Assembly (NCBI RefSeq): GCF_030546645.1
Contig: NZ_JAUOTO010000001.1
Span: 853,501 to 917,500 of the forward strand
Source: Flavitalea plasmicola
GTDB taxonomy: Bacteria > Bacteroidota > Bacteroidia > Chitinophagales > Chitinophagaceae
Reading direction: 5' to 3'
Length of the DNA stretch: 64,000 nt
This document shows, one piece after another, positions 18,268 to 27,197 of the stretch; position 1 is the stretch's first letter, and every line of letters begins with the position of its first letter. The position numbers and the translations under genes are program-made. The notes under the pieces are model-generated. The model did not search any database, had not been told where the DNA came from, and saw only the letters and a program-made list of their open reading frames with translations.

Positions 18268-20718
18268 TTACTCCGATCGAAGGGCGGTTACGGGATGGAG
18301 CAAAGCCGCCCGGATCGCCTGCTGCCCGATGGCTGCCATCGCCAGCAGTGCCGTGCAAAGGCCGACAGCCGCGAAGATCACCCAGCTTATTCCAATTCGG
18401 TCGGCATAGTCTGCCAGCCATCGGTGCATAAGCAACCATGCCACTGGCGTCGCGATCAAAAAGGCAAGGGCCACCAGTTGAATAAAGCCTTTCGCCACCA
18501 ACAGCACGACGCTTGCTTCTGTAGCGCCAAGTACTTTACGGATGCCTATCTCCTTTGTCCGGTTGGCGGCCGCCAGCGAAGCAAGCCCCAGCAGTCCAAG
18601 GCAGGCCAGAAAGATCGAGATTCCGCCCGCCCATGCAACGATGCGGCTCCAGTTGCTTTCCGATCGATAGAAGCCGTTGATATCGTCATCCAGGAAACTG
18701 TATCGAAGCGGCACATCCGGAACCAGCGCATGCCAGGTTTTCTCGATCCCAGCGAGGGCGCGGGAAGGATTGCCTGGGCGAAGGCGGACATAGAAATTGA
18801 CGTACCCTTTATCCGCAGAGCTGATAAAGGCCTGATTGCGCACAGACTCGCCGAGAGGCCGGTAGTGAAAGTTCTGTACCACACCCCTGATGACGCCAAT
18901 TCCGCCCTGAAACGGAACGATCTGCTTGCCAATCGCATTATGCAGGTTCCACCCCAGCGAACGCATCGTTGTCTCGTTGATCAGCATGCCTTTGATACTG
19001 TCGCCAACCAGTTCCGGGTCAAGGTTATTGCCGGCCAGCAGCCGTATGCCCATGACACGGAGGTAACCAGTATCGATAATGTTAACATCGGCCGCAAAGC
19101 CCTTATCCCGATAAGAAAGCAAATTTTTGCCCGCACCCATACCCGCGGCTGCGCTGGTTACTCCCACAATTTCCGGTTGATTTTGCATGGATTGTCTGAA
19201 CAAAGGGAACAATTTGCCAGGATCAGTCTGGGCCGCATCGATCGCCAGCACATTTTCTTTGTCAAATCCCGGACTTTTGTTGATCATATAAGAAGACTGC
19301 TGCATGATCACGATCGTACAAACGATCAGCACTATGGAAAGCACAAACTGGAATGTTACCATCGATTTGGTGAAAAGATTCGATCCCCCCATGCGGATGT
19401 TCGCTTTGAATACCGCCGCTGCTTTAAATCGGGAAAGGATGAGGGCCGGATAACTTCCCGCCAGCATCCCGGCGATCAGTGCGACAACGAAGATCAGCAA
19501 AAGTTCGATTGGATAGGCCCTGAACGAAAAATGCAGATCGCGACCGGACAATTGATTGAACCAGGGCAGGGCCAGGTAGGCCAACCATAGTCCAAGCACC
19601 GCGGAGACGAGCGATAGGACCACCGATTCTGTCAGGAATTGCCCAATGATCTGACGCTTCTTTGCTCCGACTACTTTTCTCAGTCCGACCTCCTTGCTGC
19701 GGGCTGCTGACCGGCCGACTGCCAACGTGGTAAAATTGATGCAGGCTATCAGTAGAACGCCGGCAGCGATGGCCAGCAGTATCCAAAGAGTAGCGGGATC
19801 GATCTTTTCGTAGTCGGTAAAAGCGTATCCATGGAACCAGCTATCGGTGTGAATGGAAAGCAACGGCTGAAAATGGATCGCCACCGGATACTCCTTCTTC
19901 TTCCAGGTCTTGGCAAGATCCCCGAAATTTTCCATTGGGGAGTAATTTCGCATAAAGCGATCCAGCATCTCGCGATGATCGGCAAGGTGGCTACCTGGCC
20001 GGAGAAGCACATAGGTCTGGTCGACCGTCGGATGCCAGTTCCTTCCGATATCAAAGGCATGTTCTCCCTTTGTCCGATAGAATTCGATATTCGCCAGCAC
20101 ATCAAAGCGGATCGTCGAATTAGGCGGAGGGTCGTAAGCGACGCCGCTGATGGTAAAGGGATACCAGTTTGGACCCAATTTAATGTTGATCACCTCTCCT
20201 GTTACGTTGTCGTTGCCGCCGAACAATTCTCTTGCGCGGCTCTCGGTGAGAACGATGTCGTTCAGTCCTTGCAGGGCATGCGCTTTTGCCCCATATTTCA
20301 ACGGAAAATCGAAGATGTAGAACAGGCTGGCTTCCGCAAAACCGACTTCTGCCCGTAATACCTGGTTCCCGGCACGCACCAGGTTGTCACCCCAGGGCAA
20401 TTGCAGCTGGGCGGTTTGCTCGACATCCGGAAGACTCCTTTTCATCGCCGCGCCGAGTGGTTCACCGGCAAGATTGGCATAGTCGGTGTAGACAGTGTTG
20501 GGGTCGTCCGACGCCAGCGAGGGGTCCCATTTCGCATAGAGCCTGTATATTCGGTTGGCGTTTTTATTAAAACGGTCAAAACTCCGCTCGTTGGTCACAA
20601 AAAGGATCAGGAGACTGAAACATGCAATGCCAACGGCGAGGCCAGCGACATTGATAGCGACAAAGATCTTTTGCTTTTTCAGATTACGAATTGCGAGCGT
20701 AAAATAGCTTTTGAACAT
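18268..20718 (-). CDS. MacB/FtsX-type ABC transporter permease, paralogue
   Basis: This is an 816-residue permease with the same plan as the one at 13679: an N-terminal TM (about residues 20-42, YFTLAIRNLKKQKIFVAINVAGL), a periplasmic MacB-PCD domain, an FtsX module with RSKEVGLRKVVGAKKRQII, a second periplasmic domain, and a C-terminal FtsX module with RTKEIGIRKVLGATEASVV. The frame extends 13 codons upstream, but the ATG at 20718 (MFKSYFTLAIRNL) gives the conserved family start. No ATPase neighbour is present. Long antisense frames in this region are shadows. Confidence 0.92.
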   Translation of the reverse strand: MFKSYFTLAIRNLKKQKIFVAINVAGLAVGIACFSLLILFVTNERSFDRFNKNANRIYRLYAKWDPSLASDDPNTVYTDYANLAGEPLGAAMKRSLPDVEQTAQLQLPWGDNLVRAGNQVLRAEVGFAEASLFYIFDFPLKYGAKAHALQGLNDIVLTESRARELFGGNDNVTGEVINIKLGPNWYPFTISGVAYDPPPNSTIRFDVLANIEFYRTKGEHAFDIGRNWHPTVDQTYVLLRPGSHLADHREMLDRFMRNYSPMENFGDLAKTWKKKEYPVAIHFQPLLSIHTDSWFHGYAFTDYEKIDPATLWILLAIAAGVLLIACINFTTLAVGRSAARSKEVGLRKVVGAKKRQIIGQFLTESVVLSLVSAVLGLWLAYLALPWFNQLSGRDLHFSFRAYPIELLLIFVVALIAGMLAGSYPALILSRFKAAAVFKANIRMGGSNLFTKSMVTFQFVLSIVLIVCTIVIMQQSSYMINKSPGFDKENVLAIDAAQTDPGKLFPLFRQSMQNQPEIVGVTSAAAGMGAGKNLLSYRDKGFAADVNIIDTGYLRVMGIRLLAGNNLDPELVGDSIKGMLINETTMRSLGWNLHNAIGKQIVPFQGGIGVIRGVVQNFHYRPLGESVRNQAFISSADKGYVNFYVRLRPGNPSRALAGIEKTWHALVPDVPLRYSFLDDDINGFYRSESNWSRIVAWAGGISIFLACLGLLGLASLAAANRTKEIGIRKVLGATEASVVLLVAKGFIQLVALAFLIATPVAWLLMHRWLADYADRIGISWVIFAAVGLCTALLAMAAIGQQAIRAALLHPVTALRSE

Positions 20719-20920
20719 AATCCGCGGTTTTGAGTACTTACTCGTGGTGAATATCATGGAACCAGGAAGTTGGCCACCAATTCAATGCCAATTAAACAAT
20801 TGATTGGATATCACCAACTTTCTTGAATGCTACTCATGCATTATGTTCGATTATGATACTCCGCCATACGGATTCGTTCACATGGGTGGATCACCTTTTA
20901 GTAGACGACCGACTTTATCC

Positions 20921-21472
20921 TTACCTTGGTAAGGGCGCAGGTGCATCCTTAAACTTGTTGTACTTACCCGATAGTCGCCCGATAACATAGGTTAAGGGAA
21001 AGATCACCTTCCGAACAAAACCAGGTATTTCGAGCATCGCATATTCACTTCTATAGCGGGTTAACAGATAAGCGCCGTCAAATTGTTCAGGTTGCCCCTT
21101 GCCCGAGCGATTTTGAGCTTCATAGATCGCCGATAAAAAAAACTGGAGGTTATTGGCAGGTTTTGCCCATCCCTCTACTTGTGCCACGTCGGTACCACTG
21201 TTCCAAAAACGGTGTGGCGTACCTCTGGTAAACATCACGCTTTCGCCTTCCCGCGCCAATTGTTCTGGCCCTCCCAATACCTGGTAACTTATCTGCCCCT
21301 TTTTTACGGTAATACTTTCGTCCTGTTTATAATGAACATGCATCGGCGGACCGCTTTTTGGCTGTACCCAACCATGAAGGATCAGCCTGTCCCCATCTGG
21401 CTCGCGCACTAATTCTTTGAAAACTATCTTTTCACCAATACCGTTTTCAATCGTTTTAGGAAATTGATTCAT
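20921..21472 (-). CDS. Cupin-domain protein
   Basis: This is a 183-residue protein with a single cupin fold at about residues 30-115. Cupin motif 1 is visible as PPMHVHYKQDESITVKKGQISY (His, His, Glu metal ligands), and motif 2 as the weaker FTRGTPHRFWN. The C-terminal 60 residues are hydrophobic and basic (FVRKVIFPLTYVIGRLSGKY) and may contact the membrane. It is divergent from the TetR gene at 21636 with a perfect operator-like palindrome in between, so it is a plausible TetR target. The catalytic role is unknown. Confidence 0.85.
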   Translation of the reverse strand: MNQFPKTIENGIGEKIVFKELVREPDGDRLILHGWVQPKSGPPMHVHYKQDESITVKKGQISYQVLGGPEQLAREGESVMFTRGTPHRFWNSGTDVAQVEGWAKPANNLQFFLSAIYEAQNRSGKGQPEQFDGAYLLTRYRSEYAMLEIPGFVRKVIFPLTYVIGRLSGKYNKFKDAPAPLPR

Positions 21473-21599
21473 TGATTTAAATTTAGAGTTTTTGGGGATT
21501 TATTTTGAGGGTTCCGCCTTGCTTATCACAACGATGGTGGACGCAGCGTCATATGGTGTAAGTTTTAAGGTAAATTTGCCTATACGATAAAGATATGCT

Positions 21600-21622
21600 A
21601 AATTAGGACATTGTCCTAATTT
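21600..21622. promoter_or_regulatory. 23-bp palindromic TetR-type operator
   Basis: The arms AAATTAGGACA and TGTCCTAATTT are perfect 11-bp inverted repeats around a single central T. It lies 13 bp before the tetR start codon and 128 bp from the divergent cupin gene, in the position expected for an autoregulatory operator. Confidence 0.75.
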
Positions 21623-21635
21623 GTTTTAAAAATTT

Positions 21636-22250
21636 ATGTCAACTAAAGAAAAGCTTGTTTCCAGGGCATTGGAATTGTTTAATGAAAACGGCATAGAATA
21701 CGTGGGAATGCGCGAGCTGGCGGCGGATCTAAAGATGCGTGTCGGGAATGTCACCTACTATTTTGCAACCAAAGATGACCTGGTGATTGAAATAATAAAT
21801 CGCCTCCGTGATCTGAACAGCAAAACCATCGAGGCTGATTGCAGCAGTATTACGAGTTTTTTATCGATGTACAGGCAACTATTTAATAACCAGTATCAAT
21901 ACCGATGTTTGTTATTGAGTTTTGTGCACCTGGTTTCGAGGCACCCATCATTTGCAGGCAATTACGCGGCCACCGACGCAAGGAGAAGAGAGGCACTGCG
22001 GAGCCATATAACATCCATGATAAAAAATAACTGCCTGTCAACCTCACTTATCGCTGATCATGTCGAGTTGGTCGTTTCGCATATCACCCTTATTTCAAGG
22101 TTTTGGATATCCGAGGCACGCATCAGCTATGCGAATTGGACGCTTGAGCAAACCATCGCTCACTACCTTAATTTATTGGGAGAGGTGCTGTTTCCCTACG
22201 CCACAGTTGAAGGGAAGAAGCAGGTTGATGATTTTAGAAAAGGGAAATAA
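21636..22250 (+). CDS. TetR/AcrR-family transcriptional regulator
   Basis: This is a 204-residue repressor. The N-terminal helix-turn-helix is clear: KLVSRALELFNENGIEYVGMRELAADLKMRVGNVTYYFATKDDLVIEII (about residues 6-54). The C-terminal ligand-binding part is divergent, as usual. A perfect 23-bp palindrome overlaps its own promoter, and the cupin gene is transcribed away from it. The Crp/Fnr-like, SDR and NTF2-like genes follow on the same strand, but with gaps that make cotranscription uncertain. Confidence 0.9.
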   Translation: MSTKEKLVSRALELFNENGIEYVGMRELAADLKMRVGNVTYYFATKDDLVIEIINRLRDLNSKTIEADCSSITSFLSMYRQLFNNQYQYRCLLLSFVHLVSRHPSFAGNYAATDARRREALRSHITSMIKNNCLSTSLIADHVELVVSHITLISRFWISEARISYANWTLEQTIAHYLNLLGEVLFPYATVEGKKQVDDFRKGK

Positions 22251-22299
22251 GAACCAATCTCGTTAAAACGTTCTTTTTATCTAATTTTATAAAAAAAAC

Positions 22300-22878
22300 G
22301 TGTACGATACCTTCCAGGAATACCTTGATCGAAAAATTCAATTGAACAATGACGAAAAAGAATTGATTCGCTCCGTTTCAATTCTGAAAAAATTAAGAAA
22401 AAAGCAATACTTACTTCAAGAGGGTGATGTATGGAAATATCATGCCTTCATTACCAGGGGATGCATGCGTACGTACGCGGTGGATGATAAAGGAGTCGAA
22501 CATATTATATATTTCGGAATAGAGAATTGGTGGATCGGCGACAGAGAAAGCTTGCTGAGCCAGACGCCATCCCGGTTGAACATAGATGCGATCGAAGACA
22601 GTGAAGTGATATTGTTTACCGACCCAAACTTTGAAATGATTTGTTCTAAGGTCCCGGCTTTCAGGGACATGGTACATACGATTATTTCGAAGAGCCTCAA
22701 TGTTAACCAAAACCGAGTTTTGTCCAGCATTAGCAAAACCGCGGAGGAAAAATACCTGGAATTCATCCAAAAGTATGCTGACTTTGCTGTGCGTATCCCT
22801 CAGGCCATGATTGCTTCGTACCTGGGCATTAAGCCTGAAACCCTTAGCCGCATCAGAAATGCCATAGCAAGAAGGTAA
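22300..22878 (+). CDS. Crp/Fnr-family regulator (cyclic-nucleotide-binding domain)
   Basis: This is a 192-residue protein. An effector-binding beta-roll (about residues 28-115: KKQYLLQEGDVWKYHAFITRGCMRTYAVDDKG) is joined by a long helix to a C-terminal HTH (IPQAMIASYLGIKPETLSRIRNAIARR). The cNMP phosphate-binding Arg-Ala pair of true CRP is not obvious, which is common in Bacteroidota members of this family, so it may sense something else or nothing. The start is GTG at 22300, preceded by an A-rich stretch. It probably regulates the SDR/NTF2-like genes just downstream; this is positional inference. Confidence 0.88.
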   Translation: MYDTFQEYLDRKIQLNNDEKELIRSVSILKKLRKKQYLLQEGDVWKYHAFITRGCMRTYAVDDKGVEHIIYFGIENWWIGDRESLLSQTPSRLNIDAIEDSEVILFTDPNFEMICSKVPAFRDMVHTIISKSLNVNQNRVLSSISKTAEEKYLEFIQKYADFAVRIPQAMIASYLGIKPETLSRIRNAIARR

Positions 22879-22980
22879 TTCGCTTGATATAGATCAATTT
22901 ATTTATTGTCTTACCTCATTCAGCAGGCGGTATGGTTGTATCAACTTTGTGTTATCAAAAACAATAAAAGAATTACAATC

Positions 22981-23838
22981 ATGTCAAAGACAATTTTTAT
23001 TACAGGCACCAGTACTGGTTTTGGAAAGCTCACCACCATTTCATTAGCTAACGCCGGTCATACGGTAATTGCCGGGATGCGCAATGTAAATGGAAAGAAT
23101 GCTGCTGCCGCGCAGGAACTATCGATCTTACCCAATGTAGAGGTAGTGGAAATAGACGTAACCAGCGACGAATCCGTGAACGCTGCATTCAACAAAGTAC
23201 TGGCGAAATATGGCAGCGTTGATGTACTTATCAATAATGCCGCAGTTTCTGGCTTTGGTTTACTGGAGGGCTATACGCTGGAACAGATTCGCAAAATGTT
23301 TGAAGTGAATTTTTACGGCGTGTTGCGCACTTATGAAGCCGTGCTGCCTTCTATGCGAGCGGCTAAGAATGGCTTGATCATCAATATCACCACCGGCGCC
23401 AGCGGGCACACTTTGCCCTTTATGATCCCTTACATGGCTTCCAAATTTGCGGTGGAAAGTATTACCGAAGGCATACAGGAAGAACTGGCTGATTATGGCA
23501 TTGAAAATGTGAGTATCCAGCCCGGAGTGTATCCAACAGAAATGACCAATGGATCTAAAGCTGGACTGAATGCAGACAAAGAAGGTATCGTAGCCGAATA
23601 CGGCGAAGCGGCTACACAAAAATTCAATGCCTTGGGAGCTGCATTATTTGGCAAAATGGCGCAATTCAATATGGATCCGCAAACCATCGCAGATGGTGTC
23701 CTGGAATTGATAAATATGAAAAAAGGCAGTCGTCCGCTGCGTTTTCCACTGGATGCCATAGCCCAGGGAACAGACAAAGAATTTATAAAGGCCCGGGCTG
23801 ATATCAAAACTAAATGGTTAGCTGCATATAATGGCTAA
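22981..23838 (+). CDS. Short-chain dehydrogenase/reductase (SDR), catalytic Ser replaced by Thr
   Basis: This is a 285-residue NAD(P)-dependent oxidoreductase. The nucleotide-binding motif TGTSTGFG is at 8-15, NNAA at about 85-88, and the catalytic YMASK at 151-155. The residue 13 before Tyr151, normally the catalytic Ser, is Thr138 (INITTGASG). The frame opens at 22906, but the ATG at 22981 gives the usual SDR start directly before the first beta-strand. The next gene (NTF2-like) is 47 bp downstream, and this SDR plus NTF2-like pairing is common in Bacteroidota. The substrate is unknown. Confidence 0.9.
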   Translation: MSKTIFITGTSTGFGKLTTISLANAGHTVIAGMRNVNGKNAAAAQELSILPNVEVVEIDVTSDESVNAAFNKVLAKYGSVDVLINNAAVSGFGLLEGYTLEQIRKMFEVNFYGVLRTYEAVLPSMRAAKNGLIINITTGASGHTLPFMIPYMASKFAVESITEGIQEELADYGIENVSIQPGVYPTEMTNGSKAGLNADKEGIVAEYGEAATQKFNALGAALFGKMAQFNMDPQTIADGVLELINMKKGSRPLRFPLDAIAQGTDKEFIKARADIKTKWLAAYNG

Positions 23839-23885
23839 GTGGTAAATCCAACAACCTTCAATCTATAAATGTAAAAAAATAATAT

Positions 23886-24305
23886 ATGAAGACAGCGAAA
23901 GAGCTATTGATGGCTTACCTTCAAAACATTAATAACGCTGATGAAGCAATAGCCTTATTCTCAGATGATGCCGCGATTGAGCTACCTTATCTCAGCAGCC
24001 TGGGCTTGCCTTGGCGGTGGAGCGGCAAGGATACGCTTTACAAATTTTTGCAAAACCTGCCCAAAACTTTTCCGGGATTTCAATTTCAAAACATCCGGAT
24101 ACATATCGATACACCTGAACAGGCTTTTGGTGAATACGAAGTTGAGTGTACCGTTGCAACTACTGGCAGGCCTTATCACCAACATTACATGGGAAGACTC
24201 GTGGCGAAGGAAGGGAAAATAGTGCTGCTTCGTGAAGCGCTTGATTTAGCGCAGGTCGCTAAAAGCTCATTTCCCAATGGCGTTGCCGACCTGTCAGGAA
24301 AATAG
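23886..24305 (+). CDS. NTF2-like/SnoaL-like domain protein
   Basis: This is a 139-residue single-domain protein with the alpha+beta-cone layout: helical start (TAKELLMAYLQNINNADEAIALFSDDAAIELPY), central hydrophobic cone and a final beta-strand pair (RPYHQHYMGRLVAKEGKIVLLREALDLAQVA). Such proteins are small ketosteroid-isomerase-like enzymes or carriers; no function is assigned. It is in the same unit as the SDR gene, and the unit ends in the terminator at 24334. Confidence 0.85.
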   Translation: MKTAKELLMAYLQNINNADEAIALFSDDAAIELPYLSSLGLPWRWSGKDTLYKFLQNLPKTFPGFQFQNIRIHIDTPEQAFGEYEVECTVATTGRPYHQHYMGRLVAKEGKIVLLREALDLAQVAKSSFPNGVADLSGK

Positions 24306-24333
24306 AATAGAATGATTGAGATATGAAACAAAT

Positions 24334-24360
24334 GCCCCGATCTCCTTATCGGGGCTTTTT
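24334..24360 (+). terminator. Rho-independent terminator ending the SDR/NTF2-like unit
   Basis: A perfect 8-bp stem (GCCCCGAT / ATCGGGGC) is followed by five T. The next base, 24361, is the first base of a displaced tRNA-Glu tail, so hairpin and tail abut exactly. Confidence 0.92.
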
Positions 24361-24440
24361 GTACCGCGTAGGGGGAATCGAATTGAGCCCCCGGCATCGG
24401 TTGAAATATTGGTGTTGATAGTCAGCTTATTATGTTTCTA
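24361..24440 (-). repeat. Displaced tRNA-Glu 3' tail, copy A
   Basis: The sequence begins GTACCGCGTAGGGG-GAATCGAA, with one extra G relative to the 3' end of tRNA-Glu at 51963. The following about 70 bp (GCCCCCGGCATCGGTTGAAAT, then TTGGTGTTGATA and TTATGTTT) resemble those after copy G (51007). No arm-type repeats are seen. It is the most distant copy, 27.6 kb from the intact tRNA. Confidence 0.8.
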
Positions 24441-24456
24441 TTTTTCATATGCCAAC

Positions 24457-24915
24457 CTATGGTCCAAGCTCGGGGGATTTGTGACGTTTATTATGCCAAT
24501 CAATGAAATAACTATACTGAAACCGCCCATACCCTAATTCGTCTTTTTTCCCATTCAAATAGACGATTAGGTAGTCTTGCCCACTTTCAAAGTGCCAATC
24601 CCCTTTTGCTATTGTGGAATCATTTAAATTTATTATATGGAAGGAGTCCTCGTCTAAAATAGCCCGGCAAGAATCACAGTTCGGATAATGGGTCAAAAGG
24701 TAAGTGCCTACATATTTTAAAGCAACACATCTATTGTTCTGTTTGCCAACATCTTGTATGAACCACAAGAATAACAAACAGGTTATACAACTCCATAGGA
24801 AAAGGATTCGATTTCGAGTGGACCTTGCTTTAAGGGCAGAAATGCCGAAGACAATTCCTGAAAAGAGTAGAAGCCCGAAAACTAGATAGCGAATTAATTC
24901 TCCTAAGCCAGCCAT
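24457..24915 (-). CDS. Small membrane protein of unknown function
   Basis: This is a 152-residue protein with two predicted TM helices near the N terminus (about residues 8-27 LIRYLVFGLLLFSGIVFGIS and 37-53 ILFLWSCITCLLFLWFI), then a soluble domain with four Cys (CVALKY, CDSCR). No family is recognised. The C-terminal end lies only about 70 bp from displaced tRNA tail A. The base composition is AT-richer than the operons further right, suggesting acquisition. Confidence 0.65.
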   Translation of the reverse strand: MAGLGELIRYLVFGLLLFSGIVFGISALKARSTRNRILFLWSCITCLLFLWFIQDVGKQNNRCVALKYVGTYLLTHYPNCDSCRAILDEDSFHIINLNDSTIAKGDWHFESGQDYLIVYLNGKKDELGYGRFQYSYFIDWHNKRHKSPELGP

Positions 24916-25111
24916 GAGGTGTTATTTGCATTGAAGATAAGAAATGCTGGGCGCTATCCGATAGGTTAAAATATTTCGATTTGGGGTCGGCGTGGGGGCC
25001 TCTCCCTACCTCACCAATATTCCGAAATATTCATAGCGTTTTGTAACACGGTATGTTTTGACTTGTCCAAATAATGGTAACAATTGAGTTGCCATTAAAT
25101 CATTATAAAAA

Positions 25112-25861
25112 ATGGACAAATTAAAAAACAAAGTCACCGTAATAACAGGTGGCAGCAGCGGTATTGGTTTGGCGACAGCCAAAGAGTTTATCGCAAACGG
25201 TGCAAAAGTTGTAATTTTTGGAAGGGGTAAACAAAGCCTTGACAAAGCTATAACCGAACTTGGTTCTAATAGTTTTGCAGTTCAAGGAGACGTTTGCAAA
25301 CAAACAGATTTAGACAGGCTGTTTTCGGAAGTAGCATCTAAATTTGGTAATATTGACGTTTTATTTGTGAATGCAGCACAAGCAAAACTTGCCCCTATTG
25401 CAGACACAACAGAAGCATTTTTTGACGAAATGATCAGTGTGAATTTTAAAGGTGCATATTTTACACTTCAAAAAGCTATTCCTTATTTAAACAAAAACGC
25501 TTCTGTAATCGTCACAACGTCTTGGCTGAATAGTATTGGATTTGGGGGAAGCAGTTTACTAAGTGCAAGTAAAGCTGCATTGCGTTCTGTGGTTAGAGTT
25601 GCTTCTGCTGAATTGGTTGACATGGGTATAAGAGTAAATGCAGTTAGCCCAGGGGCAATAGGAACGCCACTTTGGGGGAAAATAGGTTTACCCGAAGACG
25701 TTTTAAAATCAGCAGGAGAAGCTATCACAAACCAAATTCCGGTTAAACGTTGGGGACAGCCAGAAGAAATTGCCAAGACAGTTTTGTTCCTTGCTTCTGA
25801 CGATTCATCGTATATTGTTGGTAACGAATTAACAGTGGATGGTGGTTTAAGACAAATATAA
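25112..25861 (+). CDS. SDR-family protein lacking the catalytic tyrosine
   Basis: This is a 249-residue short-chain dehydrogenase-like protein. The cofactor motif TGGSSGIG (12-19), VNAA (86-89), the catalytic Ser137 and Lys154 are present, but the position of the catalytic Tyr is Leu150 (SSLLSASKAAL instead of the usual Y-S-A-S-K). The C-terminal SDSSYIVG-like end (DDSSYIVGNELTVDGG) is intact. The remaining fold looks complete, so it is either a catalytically altered enzyme or a binding/regulatory homologue. It is AT-rich relative to its neighbours and is followed 58 bp later by the ECF sigma-factor gene. Confidence 0.88.
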   Translation: MDKLKNKVTVITGGSSGIGLATAKEFIANGAKVVIFGRGKQSLDKAITELGSNSFAVQGDVCKQTDLDRLFSEVASKFGNIDVLFVNAAQAKLAPIADTTEAFFDEMISVNFKGAYFTLQKAIPYLNKNASVIVTTSWLNSIGFGGSSLLSASKAALRSVVRVASAELVDMGIRVNAVSPGAIGTPLWGKIGLPEDVLKSAGEAITNQIPVKRWGQPEEIAKTVLFLASDDSSYIVGNELTVDGGLRQI

Positions 25862-25919
25862 TTTACCAAATAACTAACTGCATACAATAAAGTGTGCAGT
25901 TAGTCTCATCAAAAAATAA

Positions 25920-26792
25920 ATGGACAATCCTTTCCAGATTAACTATACAGACCAAATAGATTCGGATTTGGTAAAATTGTCAATCGGCGGCGACAGAAAA
26001 GCGTTGCAAAACCTAATCATAAGACACCAACTATTCATTTATAACCTTGCTCTAAAAATGACTAAGAGTGTTGAAGATGCGGAAGACTTGACACAAGAAG
26101 TATTTATAAAATCGATTACTGCACTGACAAAATTTGAAGGAAAAAGCAAGTTCAGGACTTGGCTTTATAGAATCACAGTAAATCATTTTCTAAATGCCAA
26201 AAAAAGTAAAGCCGAGTTGAGAACAATTGATTTTGAAAATTATTTTAATACCATTGACAATATACCAATAAATCAGCTTTCAACAACTGAACAAGAGGAA
26301 CTAACAGATACTATTGAAGAGATAAGGATAAGCTGTACAGCAGGAATGTTACTCTGCCTGGACAGAGAACAAAGGATGATTTATATACTTGGCGAGATGT
26401 TTGACATAAACCATAATTTAGGTTCAGAAATTTTAGGAATTACGCCAGGTAACTTTCGTATTCGTCTTATGAGAGCACGACAAGATCTTTATAATTGGAT
26501 GAATGAAAGATGTGGATTAGTGAACAAATCTAACCCTTGCAGGTGTGCTAAGAAAACTAGAGCATATATAGAAGAAGGGATTGTTGACCCCCAAAATTTG
26601 AAATTTAATACTCGACACAAGAAAAAGATATATGAACTATCCCAGGAAAATGCAGTTCCGATTACCAATACTATTGAAGACTTGAATAAAAATATATTTC
26701 AACAACATCCACTACAAGAACCCTTGACTTCAACAAAAATAGTTGACGAAATTTTCAGCAACGACCTGATAAAACTAATTCTAACTTCATAA
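25920..26792 (+). CDS. ECF-type RNA polymerase sigma factor with C-terminal Cys-containing extension
   Basis: This is a 290-residue sigma-70-family protein. Region 2 is clear (LIIRHQLFIYNLALKMTKSVEDAEDLTQEVFIKSITALTKFEGKSKFRTWLYRITVNHFLNAKK, about 36-100). Region 4 follows (DREQRMIYILGEMFDINHNLGSEILGITPGNFRIRLMRARQDLY, about 146-190). The roughly 95 residues after region 4 start with CGLVNKSNPCRCAKKTRAYIEEG, a Cys-rich segment seen in some extended ECF factors, and may sense a signal in place of an anti-sigma factor. It follows the SDR gene by 58 bp on the same strand. Confidence 0.87.
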   Translation: MDNPFQINYTDQIDSDLVKLSIGGDRKALQNLIIRHQLFIYNLALKMTKSVEDAEDLTQEVFIKSITALTKFEGKSKFRTWLYRITVNHFLNAKKSKAELRTIDFENYFNTIDNIPINQLSTTEQEELTDTIEEIRISCTAGMLLCLDREQRMIYILGEMFDINHNLGSEILGITPGNFRIRLMRARQDLYNWMNERCGLVNKSNPCRCAKKTRAYIEEGIVDPQNLKFNTRHKKKIYELSQENAVPITNTIEDLNKNIFQQHPLQEPLTSTKIVDEIFSNDLIKLILTS

Positions 26793-27164
26793 ACGGCGGA
26801 CAAAAAGGGCATGCCCTGTACGAGATTTTGTGCAAGATTCCTTGAGCCAGAGGATTTTTATGGAAAGGAACGGGCTTCTGTCGCCTTCGCTGATAATGGG
26901 GTTTTGTAGCAAGGTTGTTATTGTTCATAAGGCACGCGAATGATAATGCGGGCTAGGGTAGTTCGTTTTTTTATCAATTATCCATGAATGAATATTTGAG
27001 CATTATGATATTGAGAAGGTTGTCCGGAGCTTGGTCGGGATATTTTGGCGGCGGTTGAAACGCATTGATAAAAGATTGAAACAAATTGCACAAATAGGGA
27101 GACATTACCCTCGGGATGTGATAGCGCCAGATACTGAAGGCGGAATGATTGGTTTTTTATAGAT
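26793..27164. other. Gene-free stretch between two sigma-factor genes
   Basis: I see no supportable gene in these roughly 370 bases on either strand. The short open frames have no conserved features. It separates the AT-rich SDR/sigma pair from the FecR-linked sigma factor. Confidence 0.5.
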
Positions 27165-27186
27165 TTATGCTTTGAATAAAGCATAA
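27165..27186. promoter_or_regulatory. Perfect inverted repeat before sigma-factor gene
   Basis: Arms TTATGCTTT and AAAGCATAA (9 bp, perfect) with a GAAT loop end 11 bp before the start codon used for the sigma factor. It could be an operator or an RNA hairpin occluding translation start; neither is shown. Confidence 0.4.
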
Positions 27187-27197
27187 TTATCTACAAT

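Noticed and set aside
18295..19590. 431-codon plus-strand frame opposite the FtsX permease
   Set aside because: The composition is Gln/Arg/His-rich with no domain, and the opposite strand encodes a clear permease.
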